In this document: positions 11,248-22,306 of the stretch, piece by piece
Layout: each line of letters opens with the position of its first letter
Position numbering within the stretch: position 1 is the first letter of the stretch
Source: Gloeophyllum trabeum ATCC 11539
Taxonomy: Eukaryota; Basidiomycota; Agaricomycetes; Gloeophyllales; Gloeophyllaceae
DNA: 64,000 bases
Direction: 5' to 3'
NCBI RefSeq assembly: GCF_000344685.1
Contig: NW_006920413.1
Location: 726,662-790,661, forward strand
Program-made: the position numbers and the translations under genes
Notes under the pieces: model-generated
Told to the model about the DNA's origin: nothing
What the model saw: the letters and a program-made list of their open reading frames with translations, nothing else
Databases searched by the model: none

Positions 11248-12993
11248 ATGGACACTCACCGCCCCGAAGCGCATACGCAGGAAGAACGGGGCTTCAGGAG
11301 ACGCCTTACATCCTATGGCGACAAGGACTTTGCCCTGTTCCTCCGCAAAGCCTTCATCAAAGGCGCGGGGTACTCCTCCGATGCCCTCGACTGCCCCATA
11401 GTGGGCATCATCGACACAGGCTCAGGGTATAACCCTTGCCATGGTAATGTCCCGCAACTTGTCGAGGCCATCAAGCGGGGCGTCATGCTCGAGGGGGCGC
11501 TGCCCGTAGCGTTCCCCACCATCAGCCTGCACGAAAGCTTCGCGCACCCAACGAGCATGTGGCTACGAAACCTCATGAGCATGGACACGGAGGAGATGCT
11601 GAAGGCTCAGCCGATGGACGCGGTGGTGCTGATTGGGGGGTGTGACAAGACTGTGCCAGCGCAGCTGATGGGAGCACTCTCCGCAAACATACCGAGCGTA
11701 CAGCTCGTTACTGGGAGCATGTTGACGGGGTCACACGGCGGGAGGAGGGTCGGCGCGTGCTCGGACTGCCGGGCGTACTGGGCACGGTACCGTGCCGGCG
11801 AGGTGGACGAAGTGGAAATCGAGGAGGTCAACTCACAGCTTGTGGGCAGCGTCGGGACGTGCAGTGTCATGGGGACCGCGTCCACGATGGCTTGCGTTGC
11901 GGAAGCACTGGGTATGGCTACATTGGGGAGTGCCAGCCCTCCTGCGCCCACCGCGGCGAGGATGAGAGTCGCAGAGAGGGCCGGTAGGTTAGCTGCGACG
12001 GTGTTATTGAAGGATGGTATGAAGCCCAAGGATATCCTGCGGAAGAAAAATTTTGAGAACGCGATGAGAGTGCTCCTGGCCATTGGTGGGAGTACCAACG
12101 GTGTCATACATTTGACAGCCATAGCCGGGAGGATGGGTATAAAGCTGGATCTGCGGGACTTTGACAAGCTTGGTGAGACGACGCCAGTACTAGTCGATTT
12201 GAAACCCAGCGGGATGAACTACATGGAGGACTTCCATCGGGCAGGCGGTGTTCCAAGGGTACTGCAGGAGCTTCGGGACAGGATCCATATGGATGCGCTG
12301 ACTATTACTGGACGGACTCTGGGGCAGGAGCTCGCAGCGTACCACGGTCTGGATTTCGAGCAGACCATCATTCGCTCTGTGTCGTCACCAATATATCCGA
12401 CTGGGGGACTTGTACCCTTGTTTGGCACGCTAGCACCGAAAGGTGCTCTGATCAAGGTTTCAGCTGCTTCGCCTAGTCTTCTCGAACGCCGTGCTCGCGC
12501 GGTGGTCTTCACCTCTGCAGCAGACATGGCCGCCCGGATAGACTCGCCAAAGCTGGACGTCTCCGAGTCCGATATCTTGGTTCTCCAGAATATAGGGCCC
12601 ATCGGAGGACCCGGTATGCCCGAGGCTGGGCTACTCCCCATCCCGAAGAAGTTGGCCAGGAAAGGCATCAAAGATATGCTGCGTATCAGCGATGGGCGAA
12701 TGTCCGGCACGGCTGGTGGGAGCATCGTTCTCCATGTGTCTCCGGAAGCGGCGCTGGGCGGTCCATTGGCATTTGTGAGGACGGGAGACGAGATAGAAAT
12801 CTCGGTCATAAAGCGAAGACTAGATTTATGTCTCGACCAGAAGGAGATGTCGGCGAGAAAGGCAGAGTGGGACGAGACGCACGGGGGAGAGCTGGATGCG
12901 AAGAGGGGACGAAGGGGCTACGAGGGTCTTTACATGCGAGAGGTGACGGGTGCTGAGGACGGGTGTGACTTCCGGTTCTTGTCCGGAGAGTAA
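11248..12993 (+). CDS. IlvD/EDD-family dehydratase (sugar-acid dehydratase-like)
   Basis: A single uninterrupted ORF of 581 residues, near the usual family length. The IlvD/EDD family removes water from dihydroxy-acids or sugar acids using an iron-sulfur cluster and Mg2+. Likely cluster cysteines are Cys64 (GYNPCHGNV), Cys132 (GGCDKTVPAQ) and Cys205 (VGTCSVMGTAS), with the metal-bound lysine region after SHGG (163-166). The C-terminal swivelling domain carries ISDGRMSGTAGGSIVLHVSP. The family contains DHAD (valine/isoleucine synthesis), 6-phosphogluconate dehydratase and pentonate/aldonate dehydratases. GGCDKTVPAQLMGA and the surrounding region look more like the aldonate group than true ILV3, and I see no clear mitochondrial presequence. 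The substrate is therefore inferred, not known. The lack of introns is unusual among its neighbours. Confidence 0.92.
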   Translation: MDTHRPEAHTQEERGFRRRLTSYGDKDFALFLRKAFIKGAGYSSDALDCPIVGIIDTGSGYNPCHGNVPQLVEAIKRGVMLEGALPVAFPTISLHESFAHPTSMWLRNLMSMDTEEMLKAQPMDAVVLIGGCDKTVPAQLMGALSANIPSVQLVTGSMLTGSHGGRRVGACSDCRAYWARYRAGEVDEVEIEEVNSQLVGSVGTCSVMGTASTMACVAEALGMATLGSASPPAPTAARMRVAERAGRLAATVLLKDGMKPKDILRKKNFENAMRVLLAIGGSTNGVIHLTAIAGRMGIKLDLRDFDKLGETTPVLVDLKPSGMNYMEDFHRAGGVPRVLQELRDRIHMDALTITGRTLGQELAAYHGLDFEQTIIRSVSSPIYPTGGLVPLFGTLAPKGALIKVSAASPSLLERRARAVVFTSAADMAARIDSPKLDVSESDILVLQNIGPIGGPGMPEAGLLPIPKKLARKGIKDMLRISDGRMSGTAGGSIVLHVSPEAALGGPLAFVRTGDEIEISVIKRRLDLCLDQKEMSARKAEWDETHGGELDAKRGRRGYEGLYMREVTGAEDGCDFRFLSGE

Positions 12994-13510
12994 GCAGAAA
13001 TAAAGGTATAATCACAAAGCCTTGGGAAATGAAGGCAGGTCCCTACGGCGGAATATTTCAATAGCTATTTTGCTCAAGGTCCGCATGTAACATGCATACG
13101 TCTCGAATAAGATAGCTGCTGAGACACACCAGAGGAACCTTGGGTGTTACAGCGAGATATGAGACGGTAAGTTACCTTATGAGCTGCTGATGGTCGTACT
13201 CTGTGTTCATATGGGAGGTCGTGTTTGTCGAACGACAGCATATCTGACGGTACCGGTGTAGTTCAAAAATGTTACCTAGATAGCAGCTAGGTAGCTCGAA
13301 GATCCACTTGTACCAAAGAAAGCGCAGACGCATTGGTCTCGTCAACTTGAACCAGAGCGAGCATGGAATACCCCCATAATAATCGAGTCCGATTTCGGGT
13401 TTGAGGATGAGCGGACTGCGTAGTCCATTTCCCACGCAGTGTCCGACTCTGAAAATATCGAGACGGCGTTCAGTGGTACACATTCTGAACTGTTCCCTCC
13501 CGGACAAAAA
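12994..13510. other. Intergenic stretch
   Basis: 517 bp between the dehydratase and the LYAR-like gene. A 111-codon minus-strand ORF (13172-13507) lies here but looks like chance: it has no recognisable motif and would start 4 bp from the start of the next gene. The region should hold the LYAR-like promoter. Confidence 0.45.
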
Positions 13511-14920
13511 ATGGTGTCTTTTCAGTGAGTAATCTGTTTGCCTTCTACCGAGGTAACACGATCTGATTGTACTTGCCCCATCTTAGATGCGATGGTCAGT
13601 CAGTGTCTGCCCACTTGCCCGCACTGCATGTTTGTTGACAAAACTCTTAGGATGCTCGGACGTCGTCAAAAAACCTAAGCTTGATCAGCACGGCGCTCGC
13701 TGCCAGTCCTCATTCACATGCGTTGACTGCCATACGACTTTCTACAAGCCTACGGAGTGGAAGGGGCACACTACTTGTATAAGCGAAGCGGAGAAGTACC
13801 AGAAAGCTCTGTACAAGGGTCCCAAGGGTGTACGTCCTCCACTCATCCCTCTTATCTCTCCTAGCTCATGCGTGATGGTATCAGAAGCAACAAAACGGCG
13901 GGAACCGCAATCAGAACCAGAAACCGGCGGGTAAGTACGGAAACCCATCCTGGAACCAAAACCGTGCGGGCAATCAGAGGCCCCGTCATGAAGCGACTGG
14001 TGCTAACGGTACTCCTCTTGGCACTCCCGTTCGTATGTCGCCTGTGTCTACATCTCCTCCAGCTTCCGAGCCTGCACCATCGCCGCCTCAGAAGAGCACA
14101 AACGGGGAGGTAGCGGCTGCCAATGGAATAAGCGAGAAGGGGAAGGGGGATAAGAGGAAGGATAAGAAGAGGAAGTCGACTGGTGCAGTGGGAGAGGTAT
14201 GTTGGTTGCCGTTTTGTATCTTGTGAGAGACTCATTGGACATTGCCAGGACGCGGGTGGGGAGGTCGCATCAGAACCGCCATCGAAGAAAGCCAAAACGT
14301 CTGAGGATAAATCTGTCCCAGACGAACCTCAACCTGTTCAGCCATCGACATCATCTCCCTTGGTGGACCAGGCCGATGGTCTGGTGAAGAAGAAAAAGGA
14401 CAAGAAGGATAAGAAGAAGAAGAACGATGTGGCGGCGAGTACAGAGGAGCAGGCCGATGTCAGCGCGAGTGCAGCGGCGGATAAAAGTGCCAAGGCGGAC
14501 AAGAAGGACAAGAAGAAGCGGAATTCTGAGGTTGCGACCGAGCAGGGAGCGGAAGAGTGCAGCGAGAAGAAGGAAAAGAAAGACAAGTCGAAGAAGAAAA
14601 ACAAAAAGGATAAGTCGGGGGTTGAGGATGCGTCAGACGCGAAAGGGGTATCTGAGGGGGTCATTGACGCCTCCGTGGACGGTATCTCGGAGCACCTTTC
14701 CAAAGACGACAAGAAGAAAGCAAAGAAACGGAAGCTGAACGAGACAGAGGGTGCAGACGTGGGTACGGAGCCAGCAAGCGAGGAGCGCAAGAAGAAGAAG
14801 GCCTCCAAGCAGGACGCGCCTGACGACGCCTCTCCCAATCAAGGGGAGGGAGATGTCAAGTCGAAGAAGGATAAGAAGAAAGATAAGAAATCGAAAAGGG
14901 AGAAAGCGGTTGAGGTGTAG
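13511..14920 (+). CDS. LYAR-type C2HC zinc-finger nucleolar protein
   Basis: The start at 13511 reads MVSFQCDGC across two introns (the second exon is only a few bases long), then DVVKKPKLDQHGARCQSSFT, CVDCHTTFYKPTEWKGHTTC and ISEAEKYQKALYKGPK. This matches the N-terminal LYAR zinc finger in order and spacing (C..C..H..C, then C..C..H..C). LYAR proteins are nucleolar and act in ribosomal RNA processing. The middle is glutamine/asparagine-rich. The last 200 residues are a lysine/aspartate-rich charged tail with many KKDKK repeats, which usually directs proteins to the nucleolus. At least three further introns follow the finger. The C-terminus is EKAVEV and the stop is at 14918-14920. Confidence 0.9.
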
Positions 14921-15203
14921 GGAGACTCAATCGTATTTCCGTCTCTTTACCCGAGTTTTTTGGCTACTCATCTACTTACTGCTATCCGCGCATTGCTATC
15001 ATATATACGTCTTGCATCTCAATAAGCACTTTGCATGAGGATTTCATTCTCGACTGCCAGTCCCACATCTGCAGTCTTGTGGCCACAGCATTCCATTCTG
15101 CGAAGCCTCGCCCGCCACCCGCACGTGGCCGTGGCCGGCTTAAATCGATCCAGGGGCAGCACGCCCTGCACTCCTCCCTCGTCACCCTTCTCTGCCCACC
15201 GAT

Positions 15204-16580
15204 ATGCACGCAATACAGGTGTGTAATTAGAAACGTTTGCGTCGGCGATAGTCTGATTATGTCGTGGTCTAGCAACAATTCTGGTCTGTCCGGGAATACC
15301 TGAGCCCTGTGTGTATCCTTCCCGTGCCTCATGTACAGAGATTAGAGTAGCTGATGCGCTGCTTCCAGGTATTGAGGGAGAGTAAATTTAAGGAGCATGG
15401 TCGGATTACACCAGGTGCGCAATCTCTCCTTCGTATAGCGACCTTACTCAAGCGACCACCCGCATTGCTTAGAAGAATTTGTTGCTGCCGGTGATTTCCT
15501 AACCTATAAGTTCCCCGTATGGGCCTGGTACGTCTAGTCCATCCCAATCTAATAGCCCGGTCTTACCTCGTGCAGGGAGAAAGGCGACCCGTCGAAAGCT
15601 CGCGACTACCTCCCCGCGGACAAGCAGTACCTCGTTACGCGCGGCGTGCCCTGTCTGCGGCGCGCCACCTCCCTCGTCTACACCGACGCGGATGAGGAAG
15701 CCGAGCGCATGCTCTCCTTCGGCGACGAGGGCAAGGAAGACGAGTGGGTCGAGACGCACGCGGGGCGGCCGGCCCTGAGCGAGAGCGCGGCGAACCCGGG
15801 CGTGATCGATGATATCCCGGACGACGACGCGGCGGGCGGGGTAACCGGCGGGATAGCGAGCATGAGCCTCGGGGGAAAGGGCGCGGAGGAGACGCCGGAT
15901 TTGGACGAGATTCCGGATATGGAGGAGGACGATCTCGAGGCGGGGGATGAGGCGACCGCGGCGCCGAACACGGCGCAGGCCACGGGCACTGGCGTAATTG
16001 ATTCCAGGTGTGCTCAGCCTTCTTCTCTAGAGCGTAGGATCTGTTACTGACGGCGTTATCAAGCCAAGTGGAAGTGGCCAAGGGTAACCTCCTGCAAGTG
16101 CGGACGTACGACGTGATGATCACGTACGACAAGTACTACCAGACGCCGCGCATCTGGCTGCTGGGCTACGACGAGAACCGCACGCCGTTGACGCCGTCGC
16201 AGATATTTCAGGACGTCTCCGCGGACCACGCGTTCAAGACGGTCACGATCGAGCCGTTCCCGCATTCCGCGTCGCTGCAGGCGGCGTCCGTGCACCCGTG
16301 CAAGCACGCGAACGTGATGAAGAAGGTCATCGAGCGGATGAACTCGACGGTCGTCGCGGACCAGCTGCGCCAGTCCTCAGGACCGGTCACGCCTGGGACG
16401 AAGGAGAAGAAGAAGGGCTGGTTTGGCAGGAAGAGCGCGGGTGGTAAGGAGACACCGCAGACGCCCGGAGAGGAGGACGATGTCGAGGGCATGCGTGTCG
16501 ACTTTTACCTTGTCGTCTTCCTCAAGTTCATCGCATCAATCGTGCCTACTATTGAGGTTGACTCTACGACGGCCATGTAG
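15204..16580 (+). CDS. ATG3: Autophagy E2-like enzyme ATG3
   Basis: ATG3 transfers ATG8 to phosphatidylethanolamine on the growing autophagosome membrane. The start at 15204 encodes MHAIQ, then short exons give [46 protein letters not shown] and [13 protein letters not shown], all typical of ATG3. The catalytic cysteine is in [20 protein letters not shown] (around 16297). The protein ends [20 protein letters not shown], a highly conserved C-terminus. An acidic loop ([18 protein letters not shown]) interrupts the E2 fold as in other ATG3 proteins; it is thought to bind ATG7. A second insert before the C-terminus contains [17 protein letters not shown], which looks lineage-specific. Introns are all short and the gene appears intact. 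Confidence 0.95.
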
Positions 16581-16837
16581 AGGCTCCTTTGGGATCTCTG
16601 CGTTCTTGGGGAAAATTGGCTGTATAGACTCGAGGGACGGAATATGGGTGATACCCTGGTCTGATATATTGTTGCGAGCTTTCTGTTCTGTTCACGAACA
16701 CATGTACGAGAGGGATAACGAAGTCGAAGTACTACATCATGTAAATCATCTGCTATACATAACACATTGGAATTCTGTGACTTGCTACTTCTCGTGAATA
16801 GTCTCTTATCGTACGCAAGCGACACTCTGCCGTTGGG

Positions 16838-17469
16838 CTAAACCTTGTTACCTTTGGCTTGCAAGCGCTGCATGAGATCACTGATCTTCCACACATCACC
16901 GAAGCCAAACTCGATGTTCTCCAGAGTTGCGCGATGATGCTTCGCACTTGCAGCAGCGCATCCATCGTCCAAGACCACCACCTCAAAGTCTCGGCAGAAC
17001 GCCTCGCGGGCGGTGGTCTCGCAGCATAGGTTGGTGAGTGTCCCGGTGATGACGACAGTGGTGACACCCCTCGCTCGAAGACGCTCCTCCAGGGCGGTAT
17101 TCAGGAAAGCGTCGTACTGGCTCTTATCCTCGAGTCGCTCGTCGTGAGCTGCTAGCTTGTCAAGTTCGGGCATAAGCTTCCAATCGTCCGAATAGCGCAG
17201 GATGGACCCTGGTCGTGGTGTTACCGTTCAGCCCAACCTTCTCCACATGGCAAGCAGCACAGACCGTTTCCTGGGGGGCCCCAGCGTCGCACAAGAGATC
17301 CCTTGTCGTCGGGAAGGTGTCCGTGCTGGGTAAAGATGACTGGTAGGTTCCGCTCACGGTACAGCTCGATCAGCGGTATTAGGCGTTTCACGATGTGTCC
17401 CGCGATACTGAAGAAGTGGTTTTGCATGTCGATAACTATGAGAGCTGAGCGAGCCAGGTTGGGGGCCAT
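16838..17469 (-). CDS. Isochorismatase-family cysteine hydrolase
   Basis: Two exons (17469-17265 and 17208-16838) join across a 56-nt intron with a GTCTGT donor to give 191 residues, normal for this fold. The catalytic triad is visible: Asp14 in LIVIDMQNHFF, a basic residue near MPELDKLAAHDERLEDKSQY (Lys), and the nucleophile Cys in LTNLCCETTAREAFCRDFEV. Such enzymes hydrolyse amides or vinyl ethers such as nicotinamide, ureidoacrylate, N-carbamoyl compounds or isochorismate. The sequence alone does not show which. I chose MAPNLARSALIVID as the start because the family core begins almost at once; the upstream open frame to 17577 adds an atypical extension. Confidence 0.9.
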
Positions 17470-17794
17470 TGTGGACTGTGTAATGGGCGTCTGACAGCTA
17501 TGCGATTGTCCACGATATATGATGCAGAAGAGACGAGACGGATGTTCTGAATGACATCGTATATGATCGCATTTCATTTCGCGTTCGTTTACCGGCGGCA
17601 GCCAGGGCCATGCTGTGGCATTTTTGTGGCGGCGACATGCAATAACCCGACCGGCTACAAGACCCTGGTCCGTTGAAGCTAATGTGAACAGTGACCTGCT
17701 ATATACCCCTTGATAACAAGCTACTCGCTTATTCTCTGCAGTCCTCTCCGTGCTCCGTTATTACTACTGGTAGAGGAAGTCGTAATTGCACGTC
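17470..17794. promoter_or_regulatory. Divergent intergenic region (hydrolase / MYND protein)
   Basis: 325 bp between two divergent start codons, which must contain both promoters. TATATACC at 17701-17707 lies about 90 bp before the plus-strand start. The motif CGTTATTACTACTGGTAGAG is near the MYND gene start. No gene seen. Confidence 0.5.
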
Positions 17795-18989
17795 ATGGGC
17801 AAAGGGAATAAAGGTGTTCAATGTGCTTACTGCCTCAAGTGGGATAAGCGTAAGAATCTCCTAGCGTGCAAAGGTATGTTTCATATTGGAGCTTTGCGAC
17901 CTCTAGGTCCTGGCCAGGCTGACATGCTTTTAACCCTCTGACTTCTCTTAGGATGCCTCGGGGCTTCCTATTGCGTTAGTGGACAACCTATCTCTTCAAA
18001 TGCTGCGAACCAAGGGCTGAGATGATGCTCGGTATAGGATAAGACATGCCAAAAGGCGCACTGGCCAATGCACCGTAGCCTGTGCAAGTCGAACACATCG
18101 ATCCGTGAGCAGACGGACGGTATTATTCTAGAAGTAGCGGATTCAGGAAAGACTGCTTCGGAGATTGTTATAGACATGAGACGTTGGGCAGACGTGAGCG
18201 TATTCTGCATAGCTCAGTTTTTCCTCGCTCACCGCAGTTGTCCCACTGCAGAAACATCAAGAAGTGCTGTCATGGGGCCTCACCCAGTCGATGGAGCTCT
18301 TCACTAACCCGTCAAAGGCGCCAGAAACCCGCGGCCTCATCTACCATCTGAAGTACAGCCCACTAGACTTCTTCCCCCACAAAACCGCCGATCTCTTCCA
18401 GCTCGAGTCGTGCGAAGTAGCCGACGCGTCGGAAGACCCAAGCGTGGCAGAATGGGTGCGGACTATGCGCGACCGGCCAAGTGCGCCTTTCCAGGCGAAG
18501 TACGAGGTCTCTGGGCCCGTGGTGTATATCCTGGAGTGCGAAGGCGTTGCGCTGACGAAAACCAATCGGTTCGAGGGCCCTGGCCCGGATGAACACCGGT
18601 TGTTTGTGACCGATTGGGCAACGCACGTGGTGAGAGTGGTGAACGGAGTGAGCGAGTTCAACTCCTTGTTTTCGCTCAGGGATGCGTTGCGCTGGGGTCC
18701 CGGAACACCGTTTGATTCGGCTACTGAGTGTAAGTCACTATTAGGTGTCCGAGACTCGGATAGTTCTTGAGCGGGTTTTTAGATGGCGTTGTTGAGTTTG
18801 GTGACCTGAACCGTTCTGGCATCGTCTATATCCACGGAGAAAGACGGTCCCTGATTGATCAAAAGAAGCAAGGTAACTTCATGTTCCGGACCAAGGTGAG
18901 TTCATCTGTCGTCGTACGCAAAGGCTGCTGATGGCTTCCATCCCAATCGCATGCAACAGTCAAAGGACCATATTTTCTTGCCATACTAG
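17795..18989 (+). CDS. MYND zinc-finger protein
   Basis: The first exon reads MGKGNKGVQCAYCLKWDKRK. Spliced to the next ones it gives a complete MYND finger: CAYC, CKGC, YC, TCQ, HWPMH and LC, spaced as C-x2-C, C-x2-C, C-x3-C, H-x3-C. The cysteines sit at the junctions of exons. MYND fingers bind proline-rich partner proteins and occur in transcription and chromatin regulators and in many fungal proteins of unknown role. The rest (about 260 residues) contains ETRGLIYHLKYSPLDFFP, PVVYILECEGVALTK and IVYIHGERRSLIDQKKQGNF. I do not recognise a second domain. The last intron has a GTGAGT donor at about 18895; using it the protein ends SKDHIFLPY at 18989. Confidence 0.85.
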
Positions 18990-19468
18990 ACGTCTGTGCG
19001 AGCTCAAAGTACTGACAATAGTTGCAAAGTCGTATGTGAGTATCTAACGCCGATCTGTCATGTGCTTGCGTAGCTGTCCTTGCTCTGCTCTTGCTTTCAA
19101 TCGATGTTATCCCTGTAGTATATAATCTGATGTACATACATTTGTAATGCATTAAGCAAACTAATTGCTCTCCAAATCCGACTTCCCAGTACAATCCCAG
19201 GCCTCCGGAACCATTCATCTCGCGTGCTCGATCCTCTCTGCTACATAATAGGACCGATATAATGTGATTGATTTATAGTTGGCTTCCTAACCAAAACAAC
19301 TAGGCAGATAACATCTTCATACACGCCCCAGCAGCGAGGATCGAAGACGCGAGACGGATGGTTCTGGGAGCCTGGCTCTAGCCATCAGCGAGTCTTGAGT
19401 AACTCATCTTCACTCTGTTACCCTGTTCCACCAAACATCAGAAAGCGCGCCGCATACCACCACAAGGG
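18990..19468. other. Intergenic stretch
   Basis: 479 bp between two plus-strand genes. It contains AT-rich sequence around 19110-19150 and 19255-19290. No coding signal was seen. Confidence 0.5.
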
Positions 19469-20080
19469 ATGGCCCAGAAGTACATCCCGCCAGGAAGACG
19501 AGGCGGGGTAAAGTCACCTTCTTTCCCTTCAACAGCAATCTATTCACGAGAAGAGGTGGCTCGCTGCATTCCAGGAGAAAGTGCCCATACGTTCTGTCGT
19601 GAAGCTTTAGATCCAACTCGGGCGGATAGCCAAGCCCCGCCGAGTATGGATGATGGGACGCATTGCGAGGTGGAGGGGGAGAAGCATCTCTCGTTGTTCT
19701 CCAGCCAGTTTTGTCGCATCATGGTCTACAAGGGAGGCCACGTCAACCCGCCCTGCGAGCTATGGACTCGAAGCAATATCGGTGCCCTGGATGTCAATGT
19801 GGGCAAACCCATTCCATTATTTGAAGAATTCCCTTCCACTGGAAAGACGAGATTCGAATTCAAAGGATGGTACGAAATTGTCCGCTGGACAGTCTTCAAA
19901 GGTGGGAGTCCGGAGATAGTGGAGTTCATGCAGCGGAGGGGGGATAGCAAGCGGTCGAAGGATGCTTGGAGATGGAGGGAAGCTCTCGGTTCCAGCTGGG
20001 CGAAGGTGGAAGTTGTGCCGGTCCATGATGATGCCCTCGGTAATCCGATGCAGAGGGTGGCCACTTCTCAGGCGGCGTGA
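19469..20080 (+). CDS. Hypothetical fungal protein, single exon
   Basis: An uninterrupted ORF of 203 residues starting MAQKYIPPGRRGG. I do not recognise the family. The N-terminal part is polar. The C-terminal half looks folded, with FEFKGWYEIVRWTVFKGGSP, EIVEFMQRR and KDAWRWREALGSSWAKVEVV, tryptophan-rich segments typical of a compact domain. No signal peptide or membrane segment was seen. Codon use looks like that of neighbours. Confidence 0.7.
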   Translation: MAQKYIPPGRRGGVKSPSFPSTAIYSREEVARCIPGESAHTFCREALDPTRADSQAPPSMDDGTHCEVEGEKHLSLFSSQFCRIMVYKGGHVNPPCELWTRSNIGALDVNVGKPIPLFEEFPSTGKTRFEFKGWYEIVRWTVFKGGSPEIVEFMQRRGDSKRSKDAWRWREALGSSWAKVEVVPVHDDALGNPMQRVATSQAA

Positions 20081-20568
20081 CACCAAGTACGCATGCATTC
20101 CTTGTTATGGTGGACTGTGTGAATTGAGCGCGCGACTGTAGATATCAAGGCAGTTCCTCTGCTTCTTGAACTCCCATGTCATTTCTCGGACCGTTGTCTG
20201 GATTACAAGCATTAGGTCGTGTACGGATATCGCTTCCCCGTTCTAAAGGAATTGATGATGACTTCTGGCTTTGAGTATGGGGTGTCTGCGTGGACTCTGT
20301 CCTTATATCATTCGTAATCGGTTTGCGGACTGCCTGCGCGCCCTTGATATGTTCCTGTGCACGGACCTAGTATTCCAGAGCAGATTCAATGAAGTGAAAG
20401 AAAACAAGCAGCAGCAGTCGCCACAACGTCCGAATCGAGAAGAGGTCTCCGGCTAGTCCGTGCGGGAGACCGGGAAAGACGTGACCCCCGGCCGATCGCA
20501 TCCGAGTTACATTACGCCCGGTGCCATTGGCTCGTCGCTGCCCATACCGTTCTTCGCCTCCATCCGTC
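20081..20568. other. Intergenic stretch
   Basis: 488 bp before the NDUFS7 start, with no clear gene. It should contain the promoter of the complex I subunit. Confidence 0.5.
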
Positions 20569-21635
20569 ATGTCCGCCAGCGTCCTCAGGAATGCAGGTAA
20601 CGCCGAGCTGTTCAGAAGTTGTTACTTTGCTGACGTTCGCTTGCAGCCCTCGTTAACGCCAGCCGTAGGGCAGCGTTACGCCCACAATTGGGTGTAAACG
20701 GTGCGTTCTGAAGTCGATGTTCAGTTAGTTGTACTCTGACCTTTGGTTTTGGCACTCTAGCCGTGCGTTCACTACATTCCACCCAACCGAAGTCTGCACA
20801 AACCCCCGATTCTGAGATTCCCTCCTCGACGACGTCACCTTCGCAGCCTATCACTGCGTTGGCAAAGCAGGGATCCAACCAGTTGAGCTTGGAGACGCCA
20901 AAGAATGGGATGGGTGCGTGCCCCTTCTGCTACTATAATGCCGGGGTGTTAAGGGTTTATTAGAGTATGTTCTGTCGACGGTGGACAAGGTGGTGAACTG
21001 GGCTCGGCAGGGATCCATGTGGCCAATGACTTTCGGTATGGTTCGTTATTCTTGGGGAACGCACAGAGGATTGATGAGTACTGCAGGTCTGGCTTGCTGT
21101 GCTGTGGAGATGATGCATATGGCTACGTCCCGGTACGACCAGGATCGACTGGGTGTTGTGTTCCGTGCAAGTCCCCGGCAGTCTGATATCATGATTGTCG
21201 CTGGAACGCTCACCAACAAAATGGCCCCGGCCTTGCGGAAGGTGTACGACCAGATGCCTGAGCCTCGTGAGTATCGACATCTAGCTGGGTTTATGAGGTG
21301 CGCTGACGATTGGTTTTAGGCTGGGTCATCTCCATGGGTTCATGTGCTAATGGAGGTGGATACTATCACTACTCGTACTCTGTTGTCCGGGGCTGCGATC
21401 GTAAGCCTGCTCTCTTGCCTGGTTTTGTTCATGGGGATTCTGACATACAGTCAGGTATTGTCCCTGTTGACATCTACGTCCCCGGGTGCCCACCCACAGC
21501 TGAGGCACTGCTGTATGGCATGCTCCAGCTACAGCGAAAGATGAGGCGAAACCGGAAGAGTGTGCTCTGGTGAGCTCCTTCAAGGGATGCTTGAGTACCT
21601 TCTGCTTACCATATTGTTTCAGGTACCGCAAGTAG
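20569..21635 (+). CDS. NADH:ubiquinone oxidoreductase PSST subunit (NDUFS7 / NUO 20 kDa)
   Basis: Nuclear-encoded core subunit of mitochondrial complex I. It holds iron-sulfur cluster N2, the last electron carrier before ubiquinone. The start at 20569 gives MSASVLRNA, an arginine-rich mitochondrial presequence spread over short exons. The core reads [80 protein letters not shown] and [20 protein letters not shown]. The four cluster-binding cysteines are those of LACCAVEM (two), GSCANGG and VPGCPPT. The last exon is tiny: after the GTGAGC donor in LW only G-TAC-CGC-AAG-TAG remains (WYRK, stop 21633-21635). The gene appears intact. Confidence 0.96.
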
Positions 21636-22306
21636 AATAGCTGCAGTATGGACGGAACGCATAGTCTATATTTCAACCGTGTGCATAATCTTGGCGTAAG
21701 CCACGATAAACCTTTTTCCTCGACCTCCACGACGACGATTCATCCACTCTTTCTCCATTCGCCATGACCGGGCAGGAGGGCAGTACAGTCACCCTGGATG
21801 ATGGGCGGTATCCAGGTCTCCTCCACCTCTCAGAGCAAGCTTTCTGCACCTTTCGCGTAGACTGCCATATGTACTAGCGTACGAAGCGCGCAATATTGTA
21901 GATCGTTTGATTCTGTCGTCGCCAGTACAACAATCCGGGAGACTTGGTACAGCGGTAGTTTCCCGTTATAGCATGTTGTGAGGCGCTGCAGGCTGCATTC
22001 ACGAGTCGGGCGACTAACACCGCCTGACAGCCGGCCGTATCGCTTGCAGCGATTCTCTTTCCTGTTTGTTATTCTCCGTTTCTCTGCTCGTCCTCGCTGC
22101 CAGTCTCGCCGACGACGGCTCCGGACAGGCCAGAACAGCGCCCGCCTCTCTCTTCCATTCATCTCTGTTCGGCACGACTGCAACAGCGGCAAGCGTGATC
22201 CCCGTTTACCTACAGCTTTCCGACTTCTTCCTCTCCTTCCCTTCCTTCCGTTTTTACCCCGCATTTTCGTAACTTGGAGGCTGTCTGACGACTGTTTGTT
22301 CCTGCC
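21636..22306. promoter_or_regulatory. Intergenic region with pyrimidine-rich 5' leader
   Basis: 671 bp before the next gene. From about 22040 to 22260 it is strongly C/T-rich (for example TTCCTCTCCTTCCCTTCCTT at 22226-22245), as is typical of core promoters and leaders of highly expressed filamentous-fungal genes. The start at 22307 lies in TGCCATGGCC, a good fungal start context. Confidence 0.55.

Noticed and set aside
13172..13507. 111-codon minus-strand ORF upstream of the LYAR-like gene
   Set aside because: No family features and it would leave only 3 bp to the start codon of the divergent gene.
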